The notes beneath the pieces are model-generated. The model saw only the letters and a list, made by a program, of their open reading frames with translations. It searched no databases and was not told the origin of the DNA. From positions 1 through 24,010 of the forward strand of contig CAZLBC010000080.1 in assembly GCA_964557575.1 (NCBI GenBank): DNA of 24,010 bases, given 5' to 3'. How positions within the stretch are numbered: the first letter of the stretch is position 1; every line of letters begins with the position of its first letter. The DNA comes from CAZLBC01 sp964557575. Its GTDB lineage: Bacteria; Planctomycetota; Phycisphaerae; SM23-33. The translations under genes and the position numbers were made by a program. Shown in pieces: positions 8,432 through 16,062 of this stretch.

Positions 8432-10586
8432 GCATTCCTTTTCCGATAGCGATATCCTTCTGTTCGACGACCGCCGTCGCGGTTGTTTCCGCCGCCTTCT
8501 CGATCTTCAGTGTTCCCACGGCCGCTGACGGATCCTCGGGGTGCAGCACCGCGAAAACCATGCCCGCCTCCACGCCGACCGCGCGGCCGATGTTCAATGT
8601 CGCCGTGTCTCCCGTTACCGACGATACCATACCTTTGATCGGGAAACACTCCCTGAGCTTTTCCATAACATCACCGGCGAGCCTGTCCAGGGCCGCCGCG
8701 TTTGTAACATCCTCGCAGTCGCACGAAACGTATCCGAGGATCCGCGTCGTTTCGGTATCGATGATCTTCATTGATATGCTTTGCTTTTTCGCCGTCCGGC
8801 GAATCTTCGCGGCGACCATCGCTCCGGCCGTGCGGATCTTACCATATTTGAGGGCCGCGTCGGGATCCGCGAGACCCGACACCGACAACTTCAGTTCGGC
8901 CAGGACCTCATCGAGCATCTCGCGCGATACCACGTCGAAGCGGTCGTCCGCGATAAGCCGCTCCGACAGGTGCGCTACCAGGACCTCGTCCGCCCCTTCG
9001 TAGAGTGACGGCCGCCCGACGGACGCGACGTCGGTAAAACAAACCGCCAGCCGGCGGCTGGTCCAGGCATCGCCGTCCGCCGGTGCGTCCGCCTGCTTTT
9101 TGTACAGCGCAACGATGTCATCGACCAGTGCGTCGACGCGTTTGTTCCTTTGTTGCCGGTCGCCGGCGGCCATGCTCCGTTTCGCCTGGCGGGCCAGGAT
9201 GGCGATGCGGGGGTCCTCCCCGTTCCGGTACGGCTCGAGGATGGCAAACGCCTTTGCATGATCTCCCTGCCGGTCAATAATAACCGCCATGCCGAGCAGC
9301 GCCCGGTTGTTTCCCGGCTCGATATCCAGGGCCTTCCGGTACCACTCAAGGGCCTCGCCGGTTTTACCCTGCGCCGAGGCGACCCGCGCGATACCCGCCG
9401 CGGCGTCCGCCCGCGAGGCCGGGGCCGCCTCTTCCATCTTCCACGCCCGGCGGTACTGCGCCGCCGCACCGTCGAGATCGCCTCCCTGCAGCAGGCCGTC
9501 GGCGTTGATGACACACGCGAGCCCGGGACCATTGTTTACGCCGGTGGTGCCGTTGTGGCCGGGCGGGTTGTTGCCGAAAAGAAAAAGGCACGCGCCGGCT
9601 ATCAGGACCGCCGCGGCAATACCCGCCCCAACCAGGGACTGTTTTCGGGAAAACATTCTTCCCGCCCCCCCCGATCGGCCGATGTTCTTCAAGTCCTCCA
9701 GGACCGCGCCGAATTCCGCGTACCGGCTGCCCCTGTCGATGTCCATCATTTTTATGATGACCCGGCTCAACGCCGGCGGCATATCGGGGTTCAGGCGGTT
9801 CGGCGGCTCGGGTTTCTGTTTCTGGAAGGCGACGGCCAGCTCCGTCATGGTCCGCGCACGGTACGGCATTTTTCCCGTAAACATCCGGTACAGCGTCGTA
9901 CCCAGCGAGAAAATATCGGTGCGACCGTCGATTTTCTCGCCCATATTCTGTTCCGGGGACATGAACGCCGGCGTTCCGGCGGACGTGCCTTCCGTCCGGG
10001 TCATTTCGGCAAGCTGGCCGGTGGTGTCCTGGGCGATGCCGAAGTCGGTGACCCGCACCCGCCCCGACTCACCGTCCAGCATGATGTTCGCGGGCTTGAT
10101 ATCCCGGTGGACGATATTCTGCTGATGGGCGTGTTCCAGGGCCTCGCTCGCCTCGACGGCAATCCGCAAACCCGTATCCAGGTCCACCCTCTTATCCCGG
10201 CCGAGGAGCTGCTTCAGCGACCGGCCTTCCACGTATTCCATGGTGAAATATTTCGGCGTTTCGCTGTCATCGACCTTGTACACGGGGACGATATTCGGGT
10301 GACGGAGATTGGCGGCGAGTACGGCCTCCCGCTTGAACCGCTTGGCCACTGATTCATTGTTCGCTATGTCCGGGGAAAGGAATTTAACGGCCACGATCCG
10401 CTTCAGCGATTTCTCCAGCGCTCGGTATACCACCCCCATACCGCCCCGGCCGACTTCGTTGAGAATTTTCAGCCCGTCGAACTCGTCGCCGACGGCAAGG
10501 AGCCTGCTGTCGTACTCTTGTGTGACACCCGTCGTCTCGTGGGTGCTGACGGTCGGCAGTTCTTCCTGGGGTCTTTCTGCGCTCAT
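8409..10586 (-). CDS. Transmembrane Ser/Thr protein kinase with TPR and CsgG-like extracytoplasmic domain
   Basis: 725 aa. The kinase domain (about 37-300) is complete: glycine loop GRGGMG (46-51), catalytic K68, HRDIKPAN with D162, DFG at 181-183, a Thr-rich activation loop (191-206) and a SPEQ motif at 210-213. This is the PknB/Pkn class (Hanks-type). A hydrophobic segment at about 318-338 is the single membrane span, placing the C-terminal half outside the cytoplasm. That half has TPR-like helices (about 365-470) and a CsgG-like region (about 500-645, RRLAVCFTDV ... LIADDRFDVVSREMLDEVL). It ends in a FlgT-like tail (FPIKGMVSSVTG ... VGVEAGMVF) matching the tail of the next gene's product. 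The start overlaps the upstream stop as ATGA, a sign of translational coupling. The context (sigma factor two genes upstream, phosphatase converging) suggests that an envelope signal is turned into phosphorylation. The substrate is unknown. Confidence 0.95.
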   Translation of the reverse strand: MSAERPQEELPTVSTHETTGVTQEYDSRLLAVGDEFDGLKILNEVGRGGMGVVYRALEKSLKRIVAVKFLSPDIANNESVAKRFKREAVLAANLRHPNIVPVYKVDDSETPKYFTMEYVEGRSLKQLLGRDKRVDLDTGLRIAVEASEALEHAHQQNIVHRDIKPANIMLDGESGRVRVTDFGIAQDTTGQLAEMTRTEGTSAGTPAFMSPEQNMGEKIDGRTDIFSLGTTLYRMFTGKMPYRARTMTELAVAFQKQKPEPPNRLNPDMPPALSRVIIKMMDIDRGSRYAEFGAVLEDLKNIGRSGGAGRMFSRKQSLVGAGIAAAVLIAGACLFLFGNNPPGHNGTTGVNNGPGLACVINADGLLQGGDLDGAAAQYRRAWKMEEAAPASRADAAAGIARVASAQGKTGEALEWYRKALDIEPGNNRALLGMAVIIDRQGDHAKAFAILEPYRNGEDPRIAILARQAKRSMAAGDRQQRNKRVDALVDDIVALYKKQADAPADGDAWTSRRLAVCFTDVASVGRPSLYEGADEVLVAHLSERLIADDRFDVVSREMLDEVLAELKLSVSGLADPDAALKYGKIRTAGAMVAAKIRRTAKKQSISMKIIDTETTRILGYVSCDCEDVTNAAALDRLAGDVMEKLRECFPIKGMVSSVTGDTATLNIGRAVGVEAGMVFAVLHPEDPSAAVGTLKIEKAAETTATAVVEQKDIAIGKGMHVRFEKE

Positions 10587-11113
10587 GTCAGGCCTCCCTC
10601 GCGCTCAACCGACGCCACTTTGCTGCTCCGCCGCGCCGCCGTCGAGAGATGCGACGCGATCTCGGGCGGCAGCCAGTCGTTGAGCAGCAGCATATCGAAG
10701 TATTTCGCCAGGTCCGCATACGAGTGGGTGGTTATTTTCTGATCGTGAAAGGCCAGGGCGCTCGCGATGGCGGTGTAATAGATAACGACCGCGGCGCCGT
10801 GTCCTGCGGCGTCGCCGTCGAGCGCGGCCTTTTTATAATAATCCTTGACTGCGACAAACGTATCAAGCCCCGTGTCCCCGTCGAGAAGCAGTTCGCACAG
10901 TGACCGCCCCTGGATCGACTCCAGTTCCTTTTTCAACTCGTCGATCGTTTCGATCATCGCATCCGTCTGCACCGCGCCGCCCAGGCGATCTTTGAGAATC
11001 TCGCCGCTGCGGGGGCTTTCTCGCTTTCGCTGCTGCTTATCTTCATCCATAGCCAAGCTTAACAGGCGAGCGAGGCGCGTTGAGCCAACCCCGAATGTTG
11101 TTTTATATTCCAT
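10583..11113 (-). CDS. Uncharacterised 176-aa protein between sigma factor and kinase
   Basis: Not recognised. The start at 11113 (MEYKTTFGVGSTRLARLL) is preferred over the longer frame at 11170 because GGAG lies 8 nt upstream of it. The product is soluble and mostly helical by appearance. Charged residues dominate 25-60 (DEDKQQRKRE, then TIDELKKELESIQG, a short coiled-coil-like piece). A second half contains KDYYKKAALDGD and AAVVIYYTAIASALAFHD, followed by YADLAKYFDMLLLNDWLPPE. There is no signal peptide or clear membrane span. It sits 69 bp after the sigma factor stop and its own stop overlaps the kinase start (ATGA). By position it could be an adaptor, an anti-sigma factor or a kinase substrate, but nothing in the sequence decides this. 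Confidence 0.8.
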   Translation of the reverse strand: MEYKTTFGVGSTRLARLLSLAMDEDKQQRKRESPRSGEILKDRLGGAVQTDAMIETIDELKKELESIQGRSLCELLLDGDTGLDTFVAVKDYYKKAALDGDAAGHGAAVVIYYTAIASALAFHDQKITTHSYADLAKYFDMLLLNDWLPPEIASHLSTAARRSSKVASVEREGGLT

Positions 11114-11140
11114 CAAAATTTCTCCGAAAAAACGCCCATT
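11099..11140 (-). promoter_or_regulatory. Start-deciding ribosome binding site for the 176-aa gene
   Basis: Read on the minus strand, GGAGAAATTTTG precedes ATG at 11113, a good purine-rich site at normal spacing. The alternative ATG at 11170 is only 12 bp from the sigma factor stop and has no comparable site, so the shorter protein is preferred. Confidence 0.55.
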
Positions 11141-11182
11141 GTGCGGGTTATCCGTCAATAAGCTACGCAATGAATCGTGTTT

Positions 11183-11950
11183 TCATGCGCGCCGTTCAGA
11201 AAGAATTTTCATCAATTCCGCAATTTCTCCTTCCACTTCCTCATTGCTGTCGACAAAAAGGCGGACATGCGCACGTATGGTCTTTTTGAATTTTCTTTTT
11301 ACGGTCGTTATCATGTTTGACGCCCGCGCCTCATCTTTTATGCCGAACCGATCACACAGCGCCCGGAGCGACAGCGGTTTCGCGCCGCTGAGAATAGGAT
11401 CCACAACCCGGCTCTTGAACAGTTTCCAGTGCAGGTTCTTGTCACTCACTTCGCAGTCGGAACGTACGTCGTTCAACGATTCATCGAGGAGAGTGGTCGC
11501 CCAGGCATAATGAAACGAATCCGCCGGGCTCGAACCGATCGCAGGCACCTGCCCGCCGGATTCCTCCAGCTCGTGCCACCGGATAACAACCCCCGCCGGC
11601 TTCCTCTTCCCGGCCGATCGTGCCCGGTACACACTAACGATGTATCGGTCGAGCGCGGTCAGGAGGTACGTCCGGAACTTGCCCTTCAGGCGGTCCGCTT
11701 TGCCCACCAGGTCGCGCCCGATGACAATTTCGTGAAAAAAACCCTGTGTCATGTCTTTGCCCGTCTCGTTGTCATACCCCTTGCGCCGCAGGTACAGGTA
11801 CACGGGTTTCCAGTAGCGGGCGAGGACCTTTTCGGCGGAATCCCGGTGGGCGTCGGTGTCTTTAGAATCCGAACCGAAAAGTTCCGTCCAGTCGGTGGAC
11901 TCAAAATCCCCCCGGCTGCCGCCCATTTCTGTTTCGAATAAAGGGTTCAT
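11183..11950 (-). CDS. ECF-like RNA polymerase sigma factor (planctomycete type)
   Basis: 255 aa, no signal peptide. Residues about 40-115 match sigma region 2 of the divergent ECF-like factors common in Planctomycetota: YWKPVYLYLRRKGYDNETGK, then DMTQGFFHEIV, then LKGKFRTYLLTALDRYIVSV followed by a basic stretch (RARSAGKRK). The C-terminal part (about 190-235, LSLRALCDRFGIKDEARASN with a following basic helix KRKFKKTI) fits a region-4-like helix-turn-helix. It should direct core RNA polymerase to a regulon that probably includes its own operon. It is the first gene of the five-gene minus-strand operon, with the kinase two genes on. In planctomycetes such factors are often encoded beside Ser/Thr kinases, so control by phosphorylation is plausible. 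The ribosome-binding site is weak, and an internal start cannot be excluded. Confidence 0.85.
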   Translation of the reverse strand: MNPLFETEMGGSRGDFESTDWTELFGSDSKDTDAHRDSAEKVLARYWKPVYLYLRRKGYDNETGKDMTQGFFHEIVIGRDLVGKADRLKGKFRTYLLTALDRYIVSVYRARSAGKRKPAGVVIRWHELEESGGQVPAIGSSPADSFHYAWATTLLDESLNDVRSDCEVSDKNLHWKLFKSRVVDPILSGAKPLSLRALCDRFGIKDEARASNMITTVKRKFKKTIRAHVRLFVDSNEEVEGEIAELMKILSERRA

Positions 11951-12197
11951 TGATCCAGTAAAGACAATACCTTAGAAAACCTGCCTTTTCGGACTATACC
12001 GTACCAGAACAGCACCGGTCAAGCGAAAATATTGCGGCCGCGGCGCAGGAATTGCCGGAGGTGTGCGTATGTTACATTATCAGGAACGTCAGGCATTCTG
12101 TTATTTTTAGACACCGTTGAAGGCATCGGGGTTTTTTAGATGGAGCATTTTGAATCTGCAATGAACCGGGTAACGGCATTAATGAACAGAGAAACAC

Positions 12198-12364
12198 TAG
12201 AGCTGGTTTCATAACTTGCTTTGGTAGCGAAAGCGAGGTATTTTGTCGATCTGGCAAGGAACGGAAACGACGACATATTAAGGAAATATGTCGAGTTTTC
12301 GTGACGCCGCCAGACGGCAAAAGAGCCGCTTGTAGTCCAAATTGAAGTTATGAAACCAGCTCTA
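12198..12364. mobile_element. MITE-like element with perfect 20-bp terminal inverted repeats
   Basis: The left end (12198-12217, TAGAGCTGGTTTCATAACTT) and the right end (12345-12364) are exact reverse complements. The outermost TA on both sides (12198-12199 and 12363-12364) could be a TA target duplication, giving an 18-bp repeat beginning GAGCTGG. TA duplication is typical of IS630/Tc1-mariner and some IS5-group elements. The inside has no transposase gene, so the element would need a transposase from elsewhere. An internal hairpin is present. It ends 38 bp before the start codon at 12403, just before the AAAGGA ribosome-binding site, so it may alter that gene's expression. Confidence 0.75.
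12271..12293. repeat. Hairpin inside the MITE-like element
   Basis: CGACATATT (12271-12279) and AATATGTCG (12285-12293) form a perfect 9-bp stem with a 5-nt loop (AAGGA). Further A/T pairing (AAAG with TTTC side) is possible after a 3x3 mismatch. It lies near the middle of the element. Confidence 0.8.
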
Positions 12365-12402
12365 TGCAACCCCTCTGATACGTCAAAGCGAAAGGACACT
12401 AA

Positions 12403-15400
12403 ATGATTACGTTTCAGTGCAAAATATGCGGCGGCACACTCACCGTGGATGATAAGCGGGCGGGTCAATCAATTTATTGTAAATTCTGCAACTGCGTCGC
12501 GCAAGTACCCGACCAGATAGCACATCACGCACCCCCGGATAACCCGGCCGCGCAGACGACCCGAGAGGAACTGCTCGCGAAGAAGAAAGAGGCGTGGCAA
12601 CAGCAACTGCGAAAACAAAAAATCCGCAACCGTATTATTGCCGTCGCCGTCATTGTGCTGTTGGGCGCCGGCGGCGTAATCACCTACCTCATGTTGCCGG
12701 CTGTTGGCATTGAAAACCCGTTCAGCACTGAACGACCCCGCGAAAAGAAAGGACGGCCGGCCCATACGAATACACCGGCCGACAGGCCGACCGTCGCTGC
12801 CGCGGAACGAGAACATAAAGAAGATGCCTTTGACGAGGTATTCGGACACCCCGACGGAGACATGACAGTATCGGAAAAACCGGCACCGGGCATTCCGGAA
12901 TCGGAGAGCACACCACCCGGCGGCCTCTGGGAAGATCCCACCCCGGGCTCCCGCTCGGAATATCGTATGTCGGAATACTACAACCCCAAAGCGATGAAGG
13001 AGAAGGATTTCTTCCTGGGGGAAAAGGACTCAAGCGAAACCACCGCCGAGAATACGCCGCCGGCGGATCAATCGCCGGCGGAACCCGAAAGCGAAACCGG
13101 GAACCAGGCGGTCGCGATGGCTGAAAAACCCGATTCGTCCACCGGCGGGCCCCCGCTGCGCACACCGGAAGAGGATGTCCCCGAAAAGATGCCCGTCCCC
13201 GATGAAAAGCAACTGGCCCGTGCCCGTAAACTCATCGAGGAAGTGTACGGAGAACAGTTGCGGCAGGGAAAAACGAACGAGGAAAAGATAAAGGTCGCCG
13301 CCCTTCTTATCGAAGACGCCCGGAGCACGTCCGAACCCGCGGACAAATTCGCCGTCCTCTCCGAAGCGGCCGTGTTGGCATCCCGGGGCGGCGGCATCGA
13401 CAAGACGTTCGATGCCCTGGAAGAAATGCAGGTGTTCGATGACCCGTTGCTCGACCTGAAAATCAACATCATCAAGAATCTTCTCATGGAAGGCGAACCG
13501 GACAGGCAGGAATCCCTGTCCCGGCGCTGCCTGGGAATGATCAACGACGCCATCGCGGAAGACCGCTATGAACTGGCACAAACATTCGCCCGCTACGCCG
13601 TCATCAGCGCCAAAAAGGCGAGAAATACCCGCCAGGCAGGCACCGCGCTGGCCGTGGAACGTGACCTGGAAAAACTGGTCGAAGTGCGCGAAAACGTCGC
13701 GGCTGCTCTTGACACGCTCAGAAACGACCCCGACAACCCGTCCGCCAACCTCGCCACCGGAAAATTCTTCTGTTTCGTCAAGCAGGACTGGCGAAAGGGC
13801 CTGCCCCACCTCGCCAGATGCGATACGGAACCCTACCAGGCCATAGCGGAAATTGAACAGGGCACACCGGAAGATACGGATACCCGTAACAAGCTGGCCG
13901 ATGCGTGGTGGGAGATGGCCGATGAGCACACGGGCATAGAAAAACAGAATATCCGGGTCCATGCCGCGTGCTGGTACAAAAAAGCGATCCCCGGCCTGTC
14001 CGGGCTGCTGAAACGAAAGGCGTTGAACCGGATGCAGGAATGCGGGCAGGACGCCGGCACCGCTGTCGAAACAAAAAACGCCGGCGAAACGCCGGTGGCG
14101 GGCGAGACCGTTTCCGCCCCGGCGGAGAAAACGGCCACCGGGCTGCCGTGGAAGATGAATGAAACGGATGAAGCCTTTGGAACATCATCAAAAGAAAATA
14201 CCGGGGGATTGTCTCCGAAAACAGATGCCGCAACCGGCGCCGGCGGCACGACAGCCGAAACGCCCGCGTCTCATTCAAAGCTGCCGGCGGGATTTAAAGG
14301 GGTCGATATCGGGGACGTCGGGTGCGCCGGTTCGGACGGCTTCGAGGACGGCGTATACACGATAAAAGCGGCCGGACGCGACATCTACGGTGAGACCGAT
14401 TCTTTTCGATATGTCTACACGAGCCTTTCGGGCGATGGGGGTATGGCAGCCCGCCTGACAAGCTTCGAGAATACGAACGAATGGACCAAGGTCGGCGTGA
14501 TGATCCGCGAAAACCTCGACCCGAGAAGCAGTAACGTCACCGTGGGCGCTTGCCCCGGCGGAATTTCACTCTTTGGTTACCGGGTAACTACAGGGGAAGG
14601 AACGGGAGTTATAAAGTGCCTCAGTGTATCTCCCCACTGGCTCAAGGTGGAACGTAGAGGTTGCACCATTACCGGCTACATCTCCATCGATGGCAAGAAA
14701 TGGAGCCCCATGGGTGCAATGGCGACCGGCATGGATAGCAATGTGTGCATCGGGATGGCGTTGACGTCCCATGACAACGCCAGGATATGCACCGCCACGT
14801 TCGACAATGTCGTATTGCTTGATGAAAAAGAGGTAAATAATAATAATGGGTGTACACTCCACCTCTCGTTCGATGATGTCTGGAAGCGATTGAAACCGAA
14901 AGATGCGCGATGGACTGAGGAAGGAAAGGACGGCGGCGGCCTGCTGCTTTCTTCTAAAGAGGGTGTGCTTTCATATCTCCCCGTGGGAAAACCCTTGCTG
15001 TTGAAAAAGCGGCCTTTTTCCGTGTCGGCATGGATCAAGACAGAAGAGACTGCCCTGCAGACCATCGTCGAGCGGGGCGCGGCAAGGTACGGATACAGCC
15101 TGTTCACAAAAGATGGAAAGGCGGGTTTCGCGTACCGGTGGGACGACGGCAACCGAATCAATGTTACCCAGACACAGAAAGTGGTAGCGGACGGCAAGTG
15201 GCACTGCCTGACGACCACGATGGGTGCCGGCGGCAGGTTCGCCGTCGTCGTCGACGGCGAGATCGTTCAGTACGGGAAGGTCTACCTGATGTCGGAAGAG
15301 CCAGGGGACCCGACCATCATCGGCGAATCAGGTTCGTGCAATATATTCGGCGAGGAAAAAAGGCTGCAATTTAACGGTATTATAGACGATGTAAGGTTTT

Positions 15401-15450
15401 ATGACCGGTCACTGAATAAGGATGAGATCAAAAAGCTCGCCGTGCCCTGA
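12403..15450 (+). CDS. Membrane-anchored zinc-ribbon protein with helical, DUF1349-like and LamG domains
   Basis: 1015 aa. Residues 1-31 form a small zinc ribbon (C6-x2-C9 and C26-x2-C29). A charged helix (53-76) leads to one membrane span at about 77-98. A long Pro/Glu-rich low-complexity stretch (about 105-260) follows. A helical, TPR-like region spans about 267-570; its first part is the paralogue of the broken gene at 2540-2896. After another linker, residues about 627-806 match the DUF1349/ConA-like group (IGDVGCAGS, FRYVYTSLSGDGGMAARL, WTKVGVMIRE, TSHDNARICTATFDNV). About 816-1015 form a LamG-type jelly roll (FSVSAWIKTEE ... GIIDDVRFYDRSLNKDEI). AAAGGA 8 nt upstream supports the start. 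Inferred topology: ribbon inside the cell, lectin-like domains outside, suggesting glycan or surface binding. The gene is transcribed away from the sigma operon. Confidence 0.9.
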   Translation: MITFQCKICGGTLTVDDKRAGQSIYCKFCNCVAQVPDQIAHHAPPDNPAAQTTREELLAKKKEAWQQQLRKQKIRNRIIAVAVIVLLGAGGVITYLMLPAVGIENPFSTERPREKKGRPAHTNTPADRPTVAAAEREHKEDAFDEVFGHPDGDMTVSEKPAPGIPESESTPPGGLWEDPTPGSRSEYRMSEYYNPKAMKEKDFFLGEKDSSETTAENTPPADQSPAEPESETGNQAVAMAEKPDSSTGGPPLRTPEEDVPEKMPVPDEKQLARARKLIEEVYGEQLRQGKTNEEKIKVAALLIEDARSTSEPADKFAVLSEAAVLASRGGGIDKTFDALEEMQVFDDPLLDLKINIIKNLLMEGEPDRQESLSRRCLGMINDAIAEDRYELAQTFARYAVISAKKARNTRQAGTALAVERDLEKLVEVRENVAAALDTLRNDPDNPSANLATGKFFCFVKQDWRKGLPHLARCDTEPYQAIAEIEQGTPEDTDTRNKLADAWWEMADEHTGIEKQNIRVHAACWYKKAIPGLSGLLKRKALNRMQECGQDAGTAVETKNAGETPVAGETVSAPAEKTATGLPWKMNETDEAFGTSSKENTGGLSPKTDAATGAGGTTAETPASHSKLPAGFKGVDIGDVGCAGSDGFEDGVYTIKAAGRDIYGETDSFRYVYTSLSGDGGMAARLTSFENTNEWTKVGVMIRENLDPRSSNVTVGACPGGISLFGYRVTTGEGTGVIKCLSVSPHWLKVERRGCTITGYISIDGKKWSPMGAMATGMDSNVCIGMALTSHDNARICTATFDNVVLLDEKEVNNNNGCTLHLSFDDVWKRLKPKDARWTEEGKDGGGLLLSSKEGVLSYLPVGKPLLLKKRPFSVSAWIKTEETALQTIVERGAARYGYSLFTKDGKAGFAYRWDDGNRINVTQTQKVVADGKWHCLTTTMGAGGRFAVVVDGEIVQYGKVYLMSEEPGDPTIIGESGSCNIFGEEKRLQFNGIIDDVRFYDRSLNKDEIKKLAVP

Positions 15451-16062
15451 TTGACGGCAACGGGAAGGTCCGACGGGGCATCTTGAATCTCACAGTGTTA
15501 TGACTGGCGGTATCTCTGCCGAGCCGGCGCGCGAGAAACTTATTCCCGTTTGCAAGTGATCGACCCGGCACCACAACAATTATCTCACATCCGCGCGCAG
15601 GATTTCTGTTTTTTTGCGTATCTATGATTACAGCAGGGTCATAGGCCGCTTGAAATTGTTCTGGAAAGTGTGATTATACATGTCACAACTTATTTGTGGA
15701 AAAAGAGTTCCGGAAAGGCCGGGAAGCCCTGGTTTGTATGTTTACGGCACACTTACGCGTATCCCGATTTTTTCATGCCAATCCACAACATATGTTGAAT
15801 GGCTTTTCAAACCATGCTAACATACTTCACCAAGTGGTGGAAACAGGTATGGGATGCAGTATTAAATCAGCAGGTTTTATGAAGATACAAGGGATCATGA
15901 CCGGAAGAAGATCTGGAAACCATCGTGTTGCACCCCCCTCTGCCTGCCGGCAATTCGATGTTTGCATATTTTCGGGGGGATAAATCACAATACCCCGTTT
16001 TCCGTGCAGAAGGCGAGTACAATCAATATTCACGGTCCATACCACCAGTGAGGAGTAAGGAT
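15451..16062. other. Intergenic region, nothing recognised
   Basis: 612 bp between the LamG protein gene and the giant gene. A short palindrome TGTGA-N9-TCACA (15669-15687) is present but has the wrong spacing for a CRP-type site. A T7 run near 15609 follows only a 4-bp stem, so a terminator for the upstream gene is unproven. The open frame at 15696-15983 lacks a good ribosome-binding site and recognisable protein features. AGGAG at 16051-16055 is the ribosome-binding site of the next gene. Confidence 0.4.

Larger units (their letters stand above)
11951..12402. other. Divergent intergenic region split by a MITE-like element
   Basis: 452 bp between the sigma factor (-) and the gene at 12403 (+). 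On the plus strand TTGCCG (12052-12057) and CATTAT (12075-12080) are 17 bp apart and could be a sigma-70-type promoter for the 12403 gene. This is weak evidence. The 167-bp inverted-repeat element at 12198-12364 lies between that candidate and the start codon. Frames open on the minus strand here (12072-12468) do not look coding. Confidence 0.45.

Noticed and set aside
9150..10352. 400-codon plus-strand frame antisense to the kinase gene
   Set aside because: The kinase motifs on the minus strand are complete, and the plus-strand product shows no recognisable features.
12136..12468. 110-codon minus-strand frame across the MITE and the 12403 start
   Set aside because: It begins inside the zinc-ribbon coding sequence and reads through both inverted repeats. 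It does not resemble a transposase.
15669..15687. TGTGA-N9-TCACA palindrome as a CRP-type operator
   Set aside because: CRP sites have six bases between the half-sites, and no supporting promoter was seen.
15696..15983. 95-codon plus-strand frame between the LamG protein gene and the giant gene
   Set aside because: No convincing ribosome-binding site, irregular composition and no protein features; treated as noncoding.
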